Shown: positions 41,466 through 51,184 of the stretch, one piece after another
Position numbering within the stretch: the stretch's first letter is position 1
Layout: each line of letters starts with the position of its first letter
The notes under the pieces: generated by a model
What the model was told of the DNA's origin: nothing
Database searches by the model: none
What the model saw: only the letters and a program-made list of their open reading frames with translations
From: Treponema phagedenis
GTDB lineage: Bacteria > Spirochaetota > Spirochaetia > Treponematales > Treponemataceae
Reading direction: 5' to 3'
NCBI RefSeq assembly: GCF_008153345.1
Contig: NZ_CP042818.1
Location: 2,815,001 to 2,879,000, forward strand
DNA: 64,000 nucleotides
Program-made: the position numbers and the translations under genes

Positions 41466-43028
41466 TTAGCGTATTCGTTTGATGATTGCCGACAGGGTTT
41501 TGTCTTTTGTGATGAGCAGCAACACGAGTCCCGCTGCGGAAAAGATGCAGAGGTTTAAGAAGAGCGGAACGCCTTGCCCGATGAGTCTGCCGTGCCCTGA
41601 AAATAATCGGTAAATTGATTCTCCGAAAAAGTACAGCGGCAAGGCGGCTATCAATGAAAAAAAGGTGATTTTAAGGATAAAGGCTGTTGAGCTTACCAGT
41701 ACCGATTTTATATCGATGGTTTCTTTGCGACGTAAAAATGCAAATAGCAGGATGGTGTTTGCAATGCTTGCCAAGGTGAGCGCAAGGGCAATACCGCCGC
41801 CTCGCATCGGTAGTACAAGGGTCAGTGCAAGGAGGATGTTTACCGCAAATGACGCAATCCCTGCGATGGTCGGGGATTTCGGATCGTTTTGTGCGTAGAA
41901 AGCGGGGGCGATAATTCTGTTTAATGCAATCGCGAAAAGGCCGACAATATGCCAGCGAAAGGCATCAAGGGTTAAGCGCACCGATTCATCGGTAAAGGTT
42001 CTGTTTTTATAAATGAGGGTGATAACATGCTCGCCCGAAAGCAGGGAAAAAACGGTTGCGGGGATGGTGATAAGTGCGATGATTTTTGTTGCCTGTATCA
42101 GAAGGTTTTGAAAAGCCGCCCAGTTTTTTTTCATTGCGTAGCTTGTCATGTCAGGCAAAATTACGGTTCCGATCGAAACGGCAAATACGCCCAGCAAAAG
42201 CTCTTGCAAACGCAGCGAGTATTGCAAGCTTGAAGCAATGCCGGTGCCCGCAGCGGTGGCAAGCGCGGTTGAGATAACATCATTTACCTGATATGCCGCC
42301 ATGCCGATGATGGTCGGCCCGATCAGGCGCAGCACTTGTCGGGTGCCGGGGTTTTGAAGCGTGCGCGTGAGCGATATAAGGCGAAAGCGAAAACCTTGCC
42401 GCAGCACAAAGGGGAGCTGAAATCCCGCCTGCACAAATCCGCCGATAATTACGCCGATTGCCATTGCGAGGGCGGCGTTCTGCAAGGGTTTTGCAAATGC
42501 ATAGGTTGCGCCGATGATAATCAGGTTAAAGAGTATCGGTGTAAAGCCAGCCGGTGCGAAGATTTTTACGCTGTTTAATATTCCTTGAAAAAAGGCTGCA
42601 AGGGAGATGAGCAGCAAGTACGGGAACATAATGCGGGTGAGCAAAACGGTCAGTGAAAAGTCGCTTTTAAAAAAGCCGCTGATGATCGGCGCAAAAAGGA
42701 TTCCTACGATAACTACGCAGGAAGTGGCGAAGCTTATCAAGGTAAACGTGGCTGAAAGGAATTCTTTTATATTTTCTTTTTGCTCGACAGAGTCGGGCTC
42801 TTCCAGATATTTTTTGAAGGTGGGGATAAAGGCAACCGTAATACTGTTCTCGGCAAAAAGGCGGCGCAAGAGGTTCGGAATCATAAAAGCAACGGTGAAC
42901 GCATCAGCCATTGCCGTTGTGCCCATAAACGAAGATTTTGTCATCTCCCGAATTAAGCCTAAAATCCTTGAACCGAATGTAAGAATTGATAGAAATGCGC
43001 CGCTTTTAACTAACGATATTTTTTTCAT
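41466..43028 (-). CDS. murJ: Lipid II flippase MurJ
   Basis: MurJ moves lipid II across the inner membrane for peptidoglycan synthesis. The 520-residue protein (start at 43028, giving MKKISLVKSGAFLSILTFGSRILGLIREM) has about 14 hydrophobic helices and the MurJ/MviN hallmarks: the charged first-helix segment GSRILGLIRE, AFTVAFMIPNLLRRLFAENSITVAFIPTF, and QVNDVISTALATAAGTGIASSLQYSLRLQELLLGVFAVSIGTVILPDMT. These include the Arg residues of the central cavity. The frame is open 21 codons upstream, but that part does not fit the family. There is no clear ribosome-binding site for either start. Confidence 0.94.
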   Translation of the reverse strand: MKKISLVKSGAFLSILTFGSRILGLIREMTKSSFMGTTAMADAFTVAFMIPNLLRRLFAENSITVAFIPTFKKYLEEPDSVEQKENIKEFLSATFTLISFATSCVVIVGILFAPIISGFFKSDFSLTVLLTRIMFPYLLLISLAAFFQGILNSVKIFAPAGFTPILFNLIIIGATYAFAKPLQNAALAMAIGVIIGGFVQAGFQLPFVLRQGFRFRLISLTRTLQNPGTRQVLRLIGPTIIGMAAYQVNDVISTALATAAGTGIASSLQYSLRLQELLLGVFAVSIGTVILPDMTSYAMKKNWAAFQNLLIQATKIIALITIPATVFSLLSGEHVITLIYKNRTFTDESVRLTLDAFRWHIVGLFAIALNRIIAPAFYAQNDPKSPTIAGIASFAVNILLALTLVLPMRGGGIALALTLASIANTILLFAFLRRKETIDIKSVLVSSTAFILKITFFSLIAALPLYFFGESIYRLFSGHGRLIGQGVPLFLNLCIFSAAGLVLLLITKDKTLSAIIKRIR

Positions 43029-43133
43029 AACCGGTATGATACCCCCACGTGTATTCTGTCGGAGTATAGTATTTTCACTCGGAATGTACAAGCGGCTGTT
43101 TTTACCCCGTGGCAGCCTCTGAAACAGCGGGGC

Positions 43134-43490
43134 TTATTTTTTGTCGATTGAGCGGGAGGCTACAATGTCGATGCCGGTGCCGAGCACGTTTTGAATAATA
43201 ACATCGCCCATTGTTACCGGTGCGGAGACGGAAGTTTTATTGATTTCCGTCATAACCTCAAAGATTTTGCCTTTCGGAATGGGGGCGGCGGTTTTTACGG
43301 GCAGCATGGGGATTTTGCTGTTTGAAATGCGCACGGTGGAGCTGATGTTTCGTCTTGGGTCGGTCATTTCCTGTAAGCCGTATTCCAAGCCGCGTTTGCA
43401 GCTGTTTCCGGTTACAATATATTCGCCGTTTTTTTCGGTAACGGTTAAGCGGCACCCGATCGGGCAAGAAACGCAGATAAACTCTTTCAT
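43134..43490 (-). CDS. DUF1667 protein, partner of FAD-linked glycerol-3-phosphate dehydrogenase
   Basis: The 118-residue protein matches DUF1667, a small Cys-bearing family encoded next to GlpA-like and NAD/FAD oxidoreductases. The N-terminal pattern is FICVSCPIGCRLTVTEKNGEYIVTGNSCKRG (Cys7, Cys10, Cys14 and Cys31 by my count), followed by DPRRNISSTVRI and PVKTAAPIPKGKIFEVM. The cysteines could bind an iron-sulphur cluster or another metal; this is inference. It overlaps the upstream oxidoreductase by 4 nt and is the last gene of the glycerol operon. No GlpC gene is present, so it may help pass electrons onward. Confidence 0.85.
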   Translation of the reverse strand: MKEFICVSCPIGCRLTVTEKNGEYIVTGNSCKRGLEYGLQEMTDPRRNISSTVRISNSKIPMLPVKTAAPIPKGKIFEVMTEINKTSVSAPVTMGDVIIQNVLGTGIDIVASRSIDKK

Positions 43491-44758
43491 AATGATGACT
43501 CTCCTTTTGATGATGCCGGCAATTCCACTTCCGAGGTGATGGGTTCGGTCAGGTCTTTGATTTTTTCATATCCCAGCGAGATGGTAACCATTTCGGAGGG
43601 CACCATATGCGGCACCCGCTTTTTTATCAGCACCGTATCTCCGGAGCGGACAATAACCGACGCATTTGTATAAATGGCATCCGAGCGCATAAAAAGGGTT
43701 ACGCCGTCGGGATTGTCGGTCAACACTTTCGGCGGCATCACATAGCGGATTCCTTTCAGGGGTTTGCAGGGAATAACTTTTGACGGCAAATCTTTTCCCA
43801 AGGCAAACAGGGCGGCATTTTTGCCGGCAATGCGGCTTTCTTTTGTTACAAAGTCCACAATGTCATGCACATGCAGTACATTGCCGCAGGCGAATATGCC
43901 GGGAATGTCGGTTTGCATCATGCTGTCAACAATGGGGCCGTTGGTAACCGCATTAAGCGAAACATGCGCTTTTTTTGAAAGCTCATTTTCGGGAATGAGT
44001 CCGACGGAAAGCAAAAGCGTATCGCAGGGGTAGTATTTTTGTGTTCCCTCAAGTTCGTTAAATTGAGAATCTATTTGAGAGATGGTAACTCCTTCGATGC
44101 GGTCTTTTCCGTGTACATAACTGATGTTATGGCTTAAAAAGAGCGGAATGCCGTAATCGTCCAAGCATTGGGCAATATTTCTGCTGAGTCCGCTTGAAAA
44201 GGGCATGATTTCCACTACCGCTTTTACCTTTGCACCTTCCAAAGTCATGCGCCGCGCCATAATTAAGCCGATGTCGCCTGAACCGTAAATTACCACTTCT
44301 TTGCCTACCATGTAGCCTTCAATATTCATCATGCGCTGCGCCATGCCGGCGGTGTATACTCCTGCGGGGCGGTATCCTTTTAAACTGATTGCGCCTGCCG
44401 TCCGCTCGCGGCAGCCCATTGCAAGCACCACCGCCTTTGCCTCAAGTATTTGTAAGCCGTTTTTGTTTATAACGGTAACTTTTCTGTCTTCGGAAATATC
44501 GAGCACCATGGTGTCAAGCATAACCTGAATATCAGTGTCTTCTACCTGTTCAATAAAACGCTGCGCATATTCAGGACCGGTTAATTCTTTTTTAAATTCA
44601 TGTAATCCGAAGCCCGCATGAATGCACTGATTTAATATGCCGCCAAGCTCATGGTCGCGCTCTACAATTAAAACGGAGTCGGCGCCTGTTTTTACCGCTT
44701 CAAGTGCCGCACCTAATCCCGCAGGGCCTCCGCCTATTACTATTACTCCGTATGTCAT
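43487..44758 (-). CDS. NAD(P)/FAD-dependent oxidoreductase (GlpB-position subunit)
   Basis: This 423-residue flavoprotein starts with the FAD-binding motif VIGGGPAGLGAALEA (residues 6-20) and carries a second dinucleotide motif VVIYGSGDIGLIMARRM (about 175) and GIFACGNVLHVHDIVD (FAD). It resembles the small subunit of the sarcosine/hydrocyanic oxidase and anaerobic glycerol-3-phosphate dehydrogenase families. It overlaps glpA and the DUF1667 gene by 4 nt on each side, so the three are co-translated and probably form one complex. It would receive electrons from the GlpA-like subunit and pass them to NAD(P) or another carrier. Confidence 0.85.
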   Translation of the reverse strand: MTYGVIVIGGGPAGLGAALEAVKTGADSVLIVERDHELGGILNQCIHAGFGLHEFKKELTGPEYAQRFIEQVEDTDIQVMLDTMVLDISEDRKVTVINKNGLQILEAKAVVLAMGCRERTAGAISLKGYRPAGVYTAGMAQRMMNIEGYMVGKEVVIYGSGDIGLIMARRMTLEGAKVKAVVEIMPFSSGLSRNIAQCLDDYGIPLFLSHNISYVHGKDRIEGVTISQIDSQFNELEGTQKYYPCDTLLLSVGLIPENELSKKAHVSLNAVTNGPIVDSMMQTDIPGIFACGNVLHVHDIVDFVTKESRIAGKNAALFALGKDLPSKVIPCKPLKGIRYVMPPKVLTDNPDGVTLFMRSDAIYTNASVIVRSGDTVLIKKRVPHMVPSEMVTISLGYEKIKDLTEPITSEVELPASSKGESSL

Positions 44759-46203
44759 TTTGCCGCCTCCTTGAGCTTTCCGATTACAATTTCAGAGCCT
44801 TGATGGTCTTTGAGAATCTTTTCCATCGGAATATGCAGCTCTCTTGAAAGGATTTCCATTACGCGCGGGGCGCAAAAGCCGCCTTGGCATCTGCCGGCTC
44901 CGGGGCGAACTCTTCGTTTTACACCGTCAAGGGTTCGTGCGCCGGCGGGTTTGTGTATTGCCTGTACAATTTCGGCTTCGGTAATGGTTTCGCATCGGCA
45001 AATAACATGTCCGTATAAGGGATTTTCTTTAATCAGTTTTGCCTGCTCTTCGGGCGGCAGCAGAGCGAATTGAGGAATGGCTTCCCGCTCCGCCTTAAAA
45101 CTCTGCTTCGGCTGCAATACACAACCTTCTTGGTTTAAGAGTTCGGCAACATATTCCGCAATTGCGGGCGCCGATGTCAGCCCGGGAGATTCTATGCCGC
45201 CGGCATGGATAAAGCCTTTTGCGTTTTTTGAGGGGTAAATCATAAATTCACCGGTGTTCGGCCGGGCACGCACCCCTGAAAAAACACGGATTGTTTTGCG
45301 TAAATCAAGACTCGGCACTGATTTTTTAGAAAGCGTGTCGAGCTGCCGCAGACCGTTTGTGTCCACTGACACGTCTTCAACACTTTCAACATCAGTGGCG
45401 GTAGGGCCTACCATGATATTTTCGTGATAGGTGGGCGTCACTAATATTCCCTTTCCCATTTTGGTCGGCGCCTGAAAAATAACATAGTTTACCAGATCTT
45501 TATAACTTTTATCGAGAATGCGGTATTCGCCTTTGCGCGGGCAGATAGTGTAATCATGGTCGCCTACAAGGGCGGCGATTTTATCCGAATATAAGCCCGC
45601 CGCATTTACAATATATTTTGATTTATAGGTTTGGTCTTTTGTTTTGATACGAAAGCCGTCGGACTCTTTTTGTATATCAAGCACTTTTGAGTCGGTTTGT
45701 AAACGTACACCGTTTTCAATTGCGTTTTCCATAAACGCGCAGGTCATATTAAAGGGGCAGATAATGCCGGCGGTTCCGCAAAAAAGAGCTCCTACCGCTT
45801 CGGGCGAAATATTCGGCTCTTTTGCGCGCAGCGTTTGCGTATCCCAAATTTCCATTCCGGGAACTCCGTTTTTTATGCCGCGCTCGTACAAGTTATGAAC
45901 CGCCTGCATGTCGTCATCAGAGAAGGCGACAACCAGTGAGCCGCATTGTTTAAAATGAAGGTGCAGCACGGGGGCTAACTCTCGTATTAACTGATTTCCC
46001 CGCACGTTTAATTTTGCTTTTAAGCTTCCTTCTTTTGCATCGTATCCGCCGTGCACAATGCCGCTGTTCACTCTCGAGGTTTCCGCACCGACTTCGGGAT
46101 TTTTTTCCAGCAATACCGTCTCTAATTGATATTTGGAAAGTTCCCGCGCAATGCAGGCACCGACAACGCCTCCGCCAATAATAACTACATCAAGCATACT
46201 CAC
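44755..46203 (-). CDS. glpA: Glycerol-3-phosphate dehydrogenase, GlpA-like FAD subunit with BFD-type [2Fe-2S] domain
   Basis: The 482-residue enzyme should oxidise glycerol-3-phosphate to dihydroxyacetone phosphate. It has an FAD motif VIIGGGVVGACIARELS, a DAO-fold substrate domain (SRVNSGIVHGGYDA, VSVDTNGL, GGIESPGLTSAPAIAEYVAELL), and a C-terminal BFD-like domain from about residue 399. The cluster cysteines there are Cys402, Cys404, Cys439 and Cys444 (CRC ... GRCQGGFC). It follows glpK after a 120-nt gap containing a strong hairpin and overlaps the next oxidoreductase by 4 nt. GlpA rather than another DAO-family oxidase is inferred from the glpF-glpK neighbourhood. Confidence 0.87.
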   Translation of the reverse strand: MSMLDVVIIGGGVVGACIARELSKYQLETVLLEKNPEVGAETSRVNSGIVHGGYDAKEGSLKAKLNVRGNQLIRELAPVLHLHFKQCGSLVVAFSDDDMQAVHNLYERGIKNGVPGMEIWDTQTLRAKEPNISPEAVGALFCGTAGIICPFNMTCAFMENAIENGVRLQTDSKVLDIQKESDGFRIKTKDQTYKSKYIVNAAGLYSDKIAALVGDHDYTICPRKGEYRILDKSYKDLVNYVIFQAPTKMGKGILVTPTYHENIMVGPTATDVESVEDVSVDTNGLRQLDTLSKKSVPSLDLRKTIRVFSGVRARPNTGEFMIYPSKNAKGFIHAGGIESPGLTSAPAIAEYVAELLNQEGCVLQPKQSFKAEREAIPQFALLPPEEQAKLIKENPLYGHVICRCETITEAEIVQAIHKPAGARTLDGVKRRVRPGAGRCQGGFCAPRVMEILSRELHIPMEKILKDHQGSEIVIGKLKEAAK

Positions 46204-46272
46204 TCTTTAAGCCCTCGCTCTTTAAAATATACATACCGCTCCGCTGTATTCGCAACCTTTAAACGATTTCGT

Positions 46273-46313
46273 AAGCGCCTCCCTCATAACAAGTTTTTAT
46301 GAGGGAAGCGCTT
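46273..46313 (-). other. Intercistronic hairpin between glpK and glpA
   Basis: AAGCGCCTCCCTCATAA (46273-46289) pairs with 46297-46313 along 17 bp with one mismatch and a 7-nt loop. No T tract follows on the minus strand. It is better placed to stabilise or process the mRNA between glpFK and the dehydrogenase genes than to terminate it. Confidence 0.65.
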
Positions 46314-46323
46314 GCGTGTTTTG

Positions 46324-47829
<1,506 letters not shown>

Positions 47830-47838
47830 CTAAATTAA

Positions 47839-48543
47839 TTAAAACAACGCCGTATAAGCAAGCGCGCCTAAAACACCGCCGATTATCGGCCCTACAACGG
47901 GTATCCACGAATAGCTCCAATCACTGTCGCCTTTTCCGCTGATGGGAAGAACCGCATGGGCAATTCTCGGTGCAAGGTCGCGTGCGGGGTTAATCGCATA
48001 GCCGGTAGGCCCGCCCAATGACATACCGATTGCAACAATCAATGCCGCAACCGCTATCGGGCCAAAACCTTCCGCCCAGGAATTCCCTCCGATAAAAAGA
48101 ATACCGAACAAAAGCATAAAGGTGCCGATGATTTCTGTTATGAGGTTTGCAACTGGATTCCGTATTGCGGGAGCGGTACAGAAAACAGCCAATTTTGTCG
48201 CCTTATCTTCGGTTGCCTCCCAATGGGGTAGATATGCAAGCCATACAATAACCGCGCCGATAAAGCCGCCGATCATTTGCCCCGCAATATACGGAAGCAC
48301 TTCAGACCAGGGTAAATTGCCTATTGCCGCCATACCGAGCGTTACCGCAGGATTTAAATGAGCACCGGTAAATCTTCCTACCGCATAGATTCCCATCAAT
48401 ACGGCTAGCCCCCACGCAATAGTGATGACAACCCAGCCCGCATTTTCCGCTTTTGATTTTTTTAATACAACGCCGGCAACAACCCCGTCACCGAAGATAA
48501 TCAGTACGGCGGTTCCGATAAGTTCCGCTAAAAAATTTGTCAT
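47839..48543 (-). CDS. glpF: Glycerol uptake facilitator (aquaporin family)
   Basis: The 234-residue channel has six membrane helices and the two NPA half-helices, HLNPAVTLG (Asn64) and INPARDLAPR (Asn185). The Asp after the second NPAR motif is a glycerol-facilitator feature, so it should pass glycerol rather than only water. It heads the operon glpF-glpK-glpA-(oxidoreductase)-DUF1667 and starts 7 nt after AGGAGG. Confidence 0.95.
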   Translation of the reverse strand: MTNFLAELIGTAVLIIFGDGVVAGVVLKKSKAENAGWVVITIAWGLAVLMGIYAVGRFTGAHLNPAVTLGMAAIGNLPWSEVLPYIAGQMIGGFIGAVIVWLAYLPHWEATEDKATKLAVFCTAPAIRNPVANLITEIIGTFMLLFGILFIGGNSWAEGFGPIAVAALIVAIGMSLGGPTGYAINPARDLAPRIAHAVLPISGKGDSDWSYSWIPVVGPIIGGVLGALAYTALF

Positions 48544-48661
48544 ATAAGCCTCCTTCCGGCGATTTCAATAGCACAGGTTCTCGAGAAATTCCTGAGCCGA
48601 TGAATAACAACCGGCTCTTCCTTTTCTTTATGCAGAGAAACGGAAGTTTAGTTGAAAATAG

Positions 48662-48746
48662 TTATAAGCGCATTTTTCGCTTATAAATAGTTTCGCTCAA
48701 AGCATGCTTGTATGATAAGTATACCATAAGAACCGCCGGAAAGCAA
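48662..48746 (-). promoter_or_regulatory. Promoter and leader of the glp operon
   Basis: On the minus strand TTGCTT (48741-48746), 17 nt, TATACT (48718-48723) lies about 175 nt before glpF. The transcript would carry a leader with a perfect 9-bp inverted repeat (TTATAAGCG at 48662-48670 with 48678-48686) and a smaller GAGCCG/CGGCTC hairpin near 48590-48615. The palindrome may be an operator, or the leader may be an RNA control element. Confidence 0.5.
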
Positions 48747-48784
48747 TATTTTTTTTATAGTTATAAGACTATTATCAAACGAAA

Positions 48785-49425
48785 CAGATTTACGCATGAA
48801 AATTTTTATATCTTTATTGTGTGTACGGCATCAACAAGCAGCTTGCGGATTGACGCATTTCCATGGTAACCGCCATGGGCCTCAAACGATGTTTTAAAAG
48901 CACAACTGCTTTTTTAAAACTCGTGAGTTAGTTTTTGCCATGGAGGGCAAAACTCAGAACGGGCACGGATGCCCGTGGTTCCACGCAGAAGCGACGTTTT
49001 AAAGCAGGACTGTTACAAAGCTTTAACACGTCGCGGGTTAATTTTTGCCTATGGTAAGTTTACTCACCCTTGCTCCATTCCAAACAATGTTTTGCCTGAT
49101 ACTCCAGCGTAAGTAGGCAAAACTCAGAACCGTCACGGACGGCGGTGGTTCCACGCAGAAACGATGTTTTAAAAGCACAAACTTTTTCCAAGTGCTTTTA
49201 AAACTCGTGGTTTAGTTTTTGACAAGGACGTCAAAATCAGAACGGGCACGGACGCCCGTGGTTCCACGCAGCAGCGACGTTTTAAAGCAAGACTATTTGC
49301 AAAGCTTTAAAACTCGCAGGTTTCATTTTGCCACGGATGGCAAAATGAAACCGTTGTGTCGAACTCTTTTTTATAATAGGGAGTTTTTAAAATTCGCGGG
49401 TTTGATTTTGACACGGCCGGCGTTT
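48785..49425 (+). repeat. Composite palindromic element, copy 10 (long, modules duplicated)
   Basis: The longest copy fills most of the glpF-hisS gap. GTTTTAAAAGCAC..GTGCTTTTAAAAC occurs (perfect at about 49167-49205), as do two TTTTGCC/GGCAAAA-type hairpins and TTTTTGACAAGGACGTCAAAA. It also has several ACGGGC/GCCCGT-arm hairpins, several GTTTTAAAGC hairpins, two CCATGGTAA/CTATGGTAA boxes (48862, 49050), and a GTTGTGTCGAACTC end box at 49353. The flank at 48795-48825 is shared with 21936-21965. It probably represents insertion of one element into another. Confidence 0.72.
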
Positions 49426-49428
49426 TTG

Positions 49429-50757
49429 TTATTGCGCTTTTGTTTTGATTTTTTCTTGCGCCAGCCGCAACGGTATCTTTTCTTCTGCGCGCGTAGGAAG
49501 ATGCTTCAGCGTAATTTGCTGGTCTTCGATTGAGCCCGCAGATGTTTCGGGAAAGATACCCCACGGGATATGCTTTTTTTCGGCATAGGTGTACTGTTGC
49601 GCCATTTTTTTTGGATCGGGGAAAACCTCGCACGGGATTCCGTGCTCGGTGAGGTACGCCGCTATTTGCTGGTTCCGCGCAATGTCCGCATCGCCGGTGC
49701 AAAATACCAGCGCAGAGATAAAGCCTTCATCTTTGTTGATTTTGCCAAGTTGCTCCAGCCCCGCAAGAAGCCTGTCCAAACCGATGGAAGCGCCGGTGCC
49801 GCTGATGTTCTCTTTCATGTACAAGCCGGTTAAATTGTCGTATCTTCCGCCCGAGCAAACCGAGCCGATTTCCGGCAATTCGGTTAAGAAGGTTTCAAAT
49901 ACCACACCGGTATAATAATCAAGTCCGCGTGTAATTGACGGGTCTAATACATAAAACTCATTGATGCCGAGTGCTGAAATCAGCCGATAAATTTCACGCA
50001 TGTGTTCGGTGTCCGCAGCGGGACCTCCAGCAAGTTCTTCAATATAGGCAAGCGTTTGCTCAAAAAGCTCGGGCTTTACGGCAGGAACACCGCCTTTAAT
50101 ATAGCTTAAAATCTTTTGTGCGGAAGCTTCATCGGATAAGGCGGTCAGCTCTTCCAGAACCTGCGCTTCGCCCACCTTTGCCAGTTTATCGACAATACGC
50201 AAAACATCCGCACTTTTTTCAGTCAGCTGCAGCCGCGTTAAAAATCGATTAAAGATTGCCCGATGAGACACGTGAATGAGGATTTTATCTACGCCAATAG
50301 CTTTTAAAGACTGCCGCATAAGTTTGAGTATTTCAAAATCCGTGCAAGCGGCATCGGAGCCTACAATGTCAAAATCGCATTGCACAAATTCCCGAAACCG
50401 TCCCGCCTGCGGCTTTTCTCCGCGCCACACTTTTGCGATATGGTAACGCTTAAACGGAAAATACAACTGCGAATAATGCTCGGCAACAAACCGCGCAAAA
50501 GGCACAGTCAAATCAAATCGCAGCGCAACATCTCTGCCGCCGTTATCGGTAAACCGAAAAACCTGCTTTTCCGTTTCGCCGCCGCTTTTTCGCAGCAGCA
50601 CATCGGAGTACTCAAGTGCCGGCGTATCAATCGGCACAAATCCCGCCTCCCTGAAAACCTCAGTAAGTTTTTCTATTAAAAGGGCGCGCCTAATCTCCGC
50701 CTCCGGCAGAAAATCTCTAAAACCTTTTAGTATTCTTGCAGAAATTAAATCACTCAT
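49429..50757 (-). CDS. hisS: Histidyl-tRNA synthetase
   Basis: HisS charges tRNA-His. From the ATG at 50757 the protein has 442 residues and starts MSDLISARILKGFRDFLPEAEIRRALL, the normal class II N-terminus. Motif 2 is KRYHIAKVWRGEKPQAGRFREFVQCDFDIVG. The His-specific segments are LDYYTGVVFETF and SGGRYDNLTG, motif 3 is GTGASIGLDRLLAGL, and a C-terminal anticodon-binding domain follows. The frame is open 25 codons upstream, but the promoter at 50766-50794 lies within that stretch, so the inner start is the real one. It ends 4 nt inside the border of copy 10. Confidence 0.95.
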   Translation of the reverse strand: MSDLISARILKGFRDFLPEAEIRRALLIEKLTEVFREAGFVPIDTPALEYSDVLLRKSGGETEKQVFRFTDNGGRDVALRFDLTVPFARFVAEHYSQLYFPFKRYHIAKVWRGEKPQAGRFREFVQCDFDIVGSDAACTDFEILKLMRQSLKAIGVDKILIHVSHRAIFNRFLTRLQLTEKSADVLRIVDKLAKVGEAQVLEELTALSDEASAQKILSYIKGGVPAVKPELFEQTLAYIEELAGGPAADTEHMREIYRLISALGINEFYVLDPSITRGLDYYTGVVFETFLTELPEIGSVCSGGRYDNLTGLYMKENISGTGASIGLDRLLAGLEQLGKINKDEGFISALVFCTGDADIARNQQIAAYLTEHGIPCEVFPDPKKMAQQYTYAEKKHIPWGIFPETSAGSIEDQQITLKHLPTRAEEKIPLRLAQEKIKTKAQ

Positions 50758-50765
50758 AATTAGGC

Positions 50766-50794
50766 AGTATACAGATTTTATTTCTTTTACGCAA
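50766..50794 (-). promoter_or_regulatory. Promoter of hisS; decides the start codon
   Basis: On the minus strand TTGCGT (50789-50794), 17 nt, TATACT (50766-50771), then 8 nt to the ATG at 50757. No ribosome-binding site is present, so the message would be leaderless or nearly so. Confidence 0.6.
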
Positions 50795-50887
50795 GGTATA
50801 AACAACTTTTGCAAAAACCGATTCAAAAACAAAACTCGTTATTTGAACTTTTCGATAATCGATGTTGTCTATCATTACAGGAACAAC

Positions 50888-51150
50888 TATCACGTTTTTC
50901 TGATAACCTGACCGGTTTTTAAAACATTTAATACAAATTATAAAAAAGAGTCTGACACAACGGTTTGGAACCACGGGCGTCCGTGCCCGTTCTGATGTTG
51001 ACAATGGTGAGTAGTTTACCATAGGAATGCTTAAATCCGGTTTTAACGTCCGTGCCTGTTCTGAGTTTTTGACGTCTTTGTCAAAATGGAATCCATGAGT
51101 TTGAAAACTCCGAGTATAGCTGTGGTAGTTTTCAAACTCATTTTATGTGG
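50888..51150 (-). repeat. Composite palindromic element, copy 11
   Basis: In minus orientation the right end is at about 50888-50908 (TATCACGTTTTTCTGATAACC on the plus strand). ATTATAAAAAAGAGTCTGACAC, ACGGGC/GCCCGT and TTTACCATAGGAATGC follow. There is then a second set with TTTTTGACGTCTTTGTCAAAA and GAGTTTGAAAACTCC..GTAGTTTTCAAACTC. No separate gene is supported in this gap. Confidence 0.7.
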
Positions 51151-51184
51151 AGCTTCCGCACGGAAGGGATATGTCCAATACAAA

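Noticed and set aside
49307-49702. Minus-strand 131-codon frame overlapping the 3' end of hisS
   Set aside because: It is in another frame of hisS and of repeat copy 10, with Arg/Cys-rich low-quality sequence.
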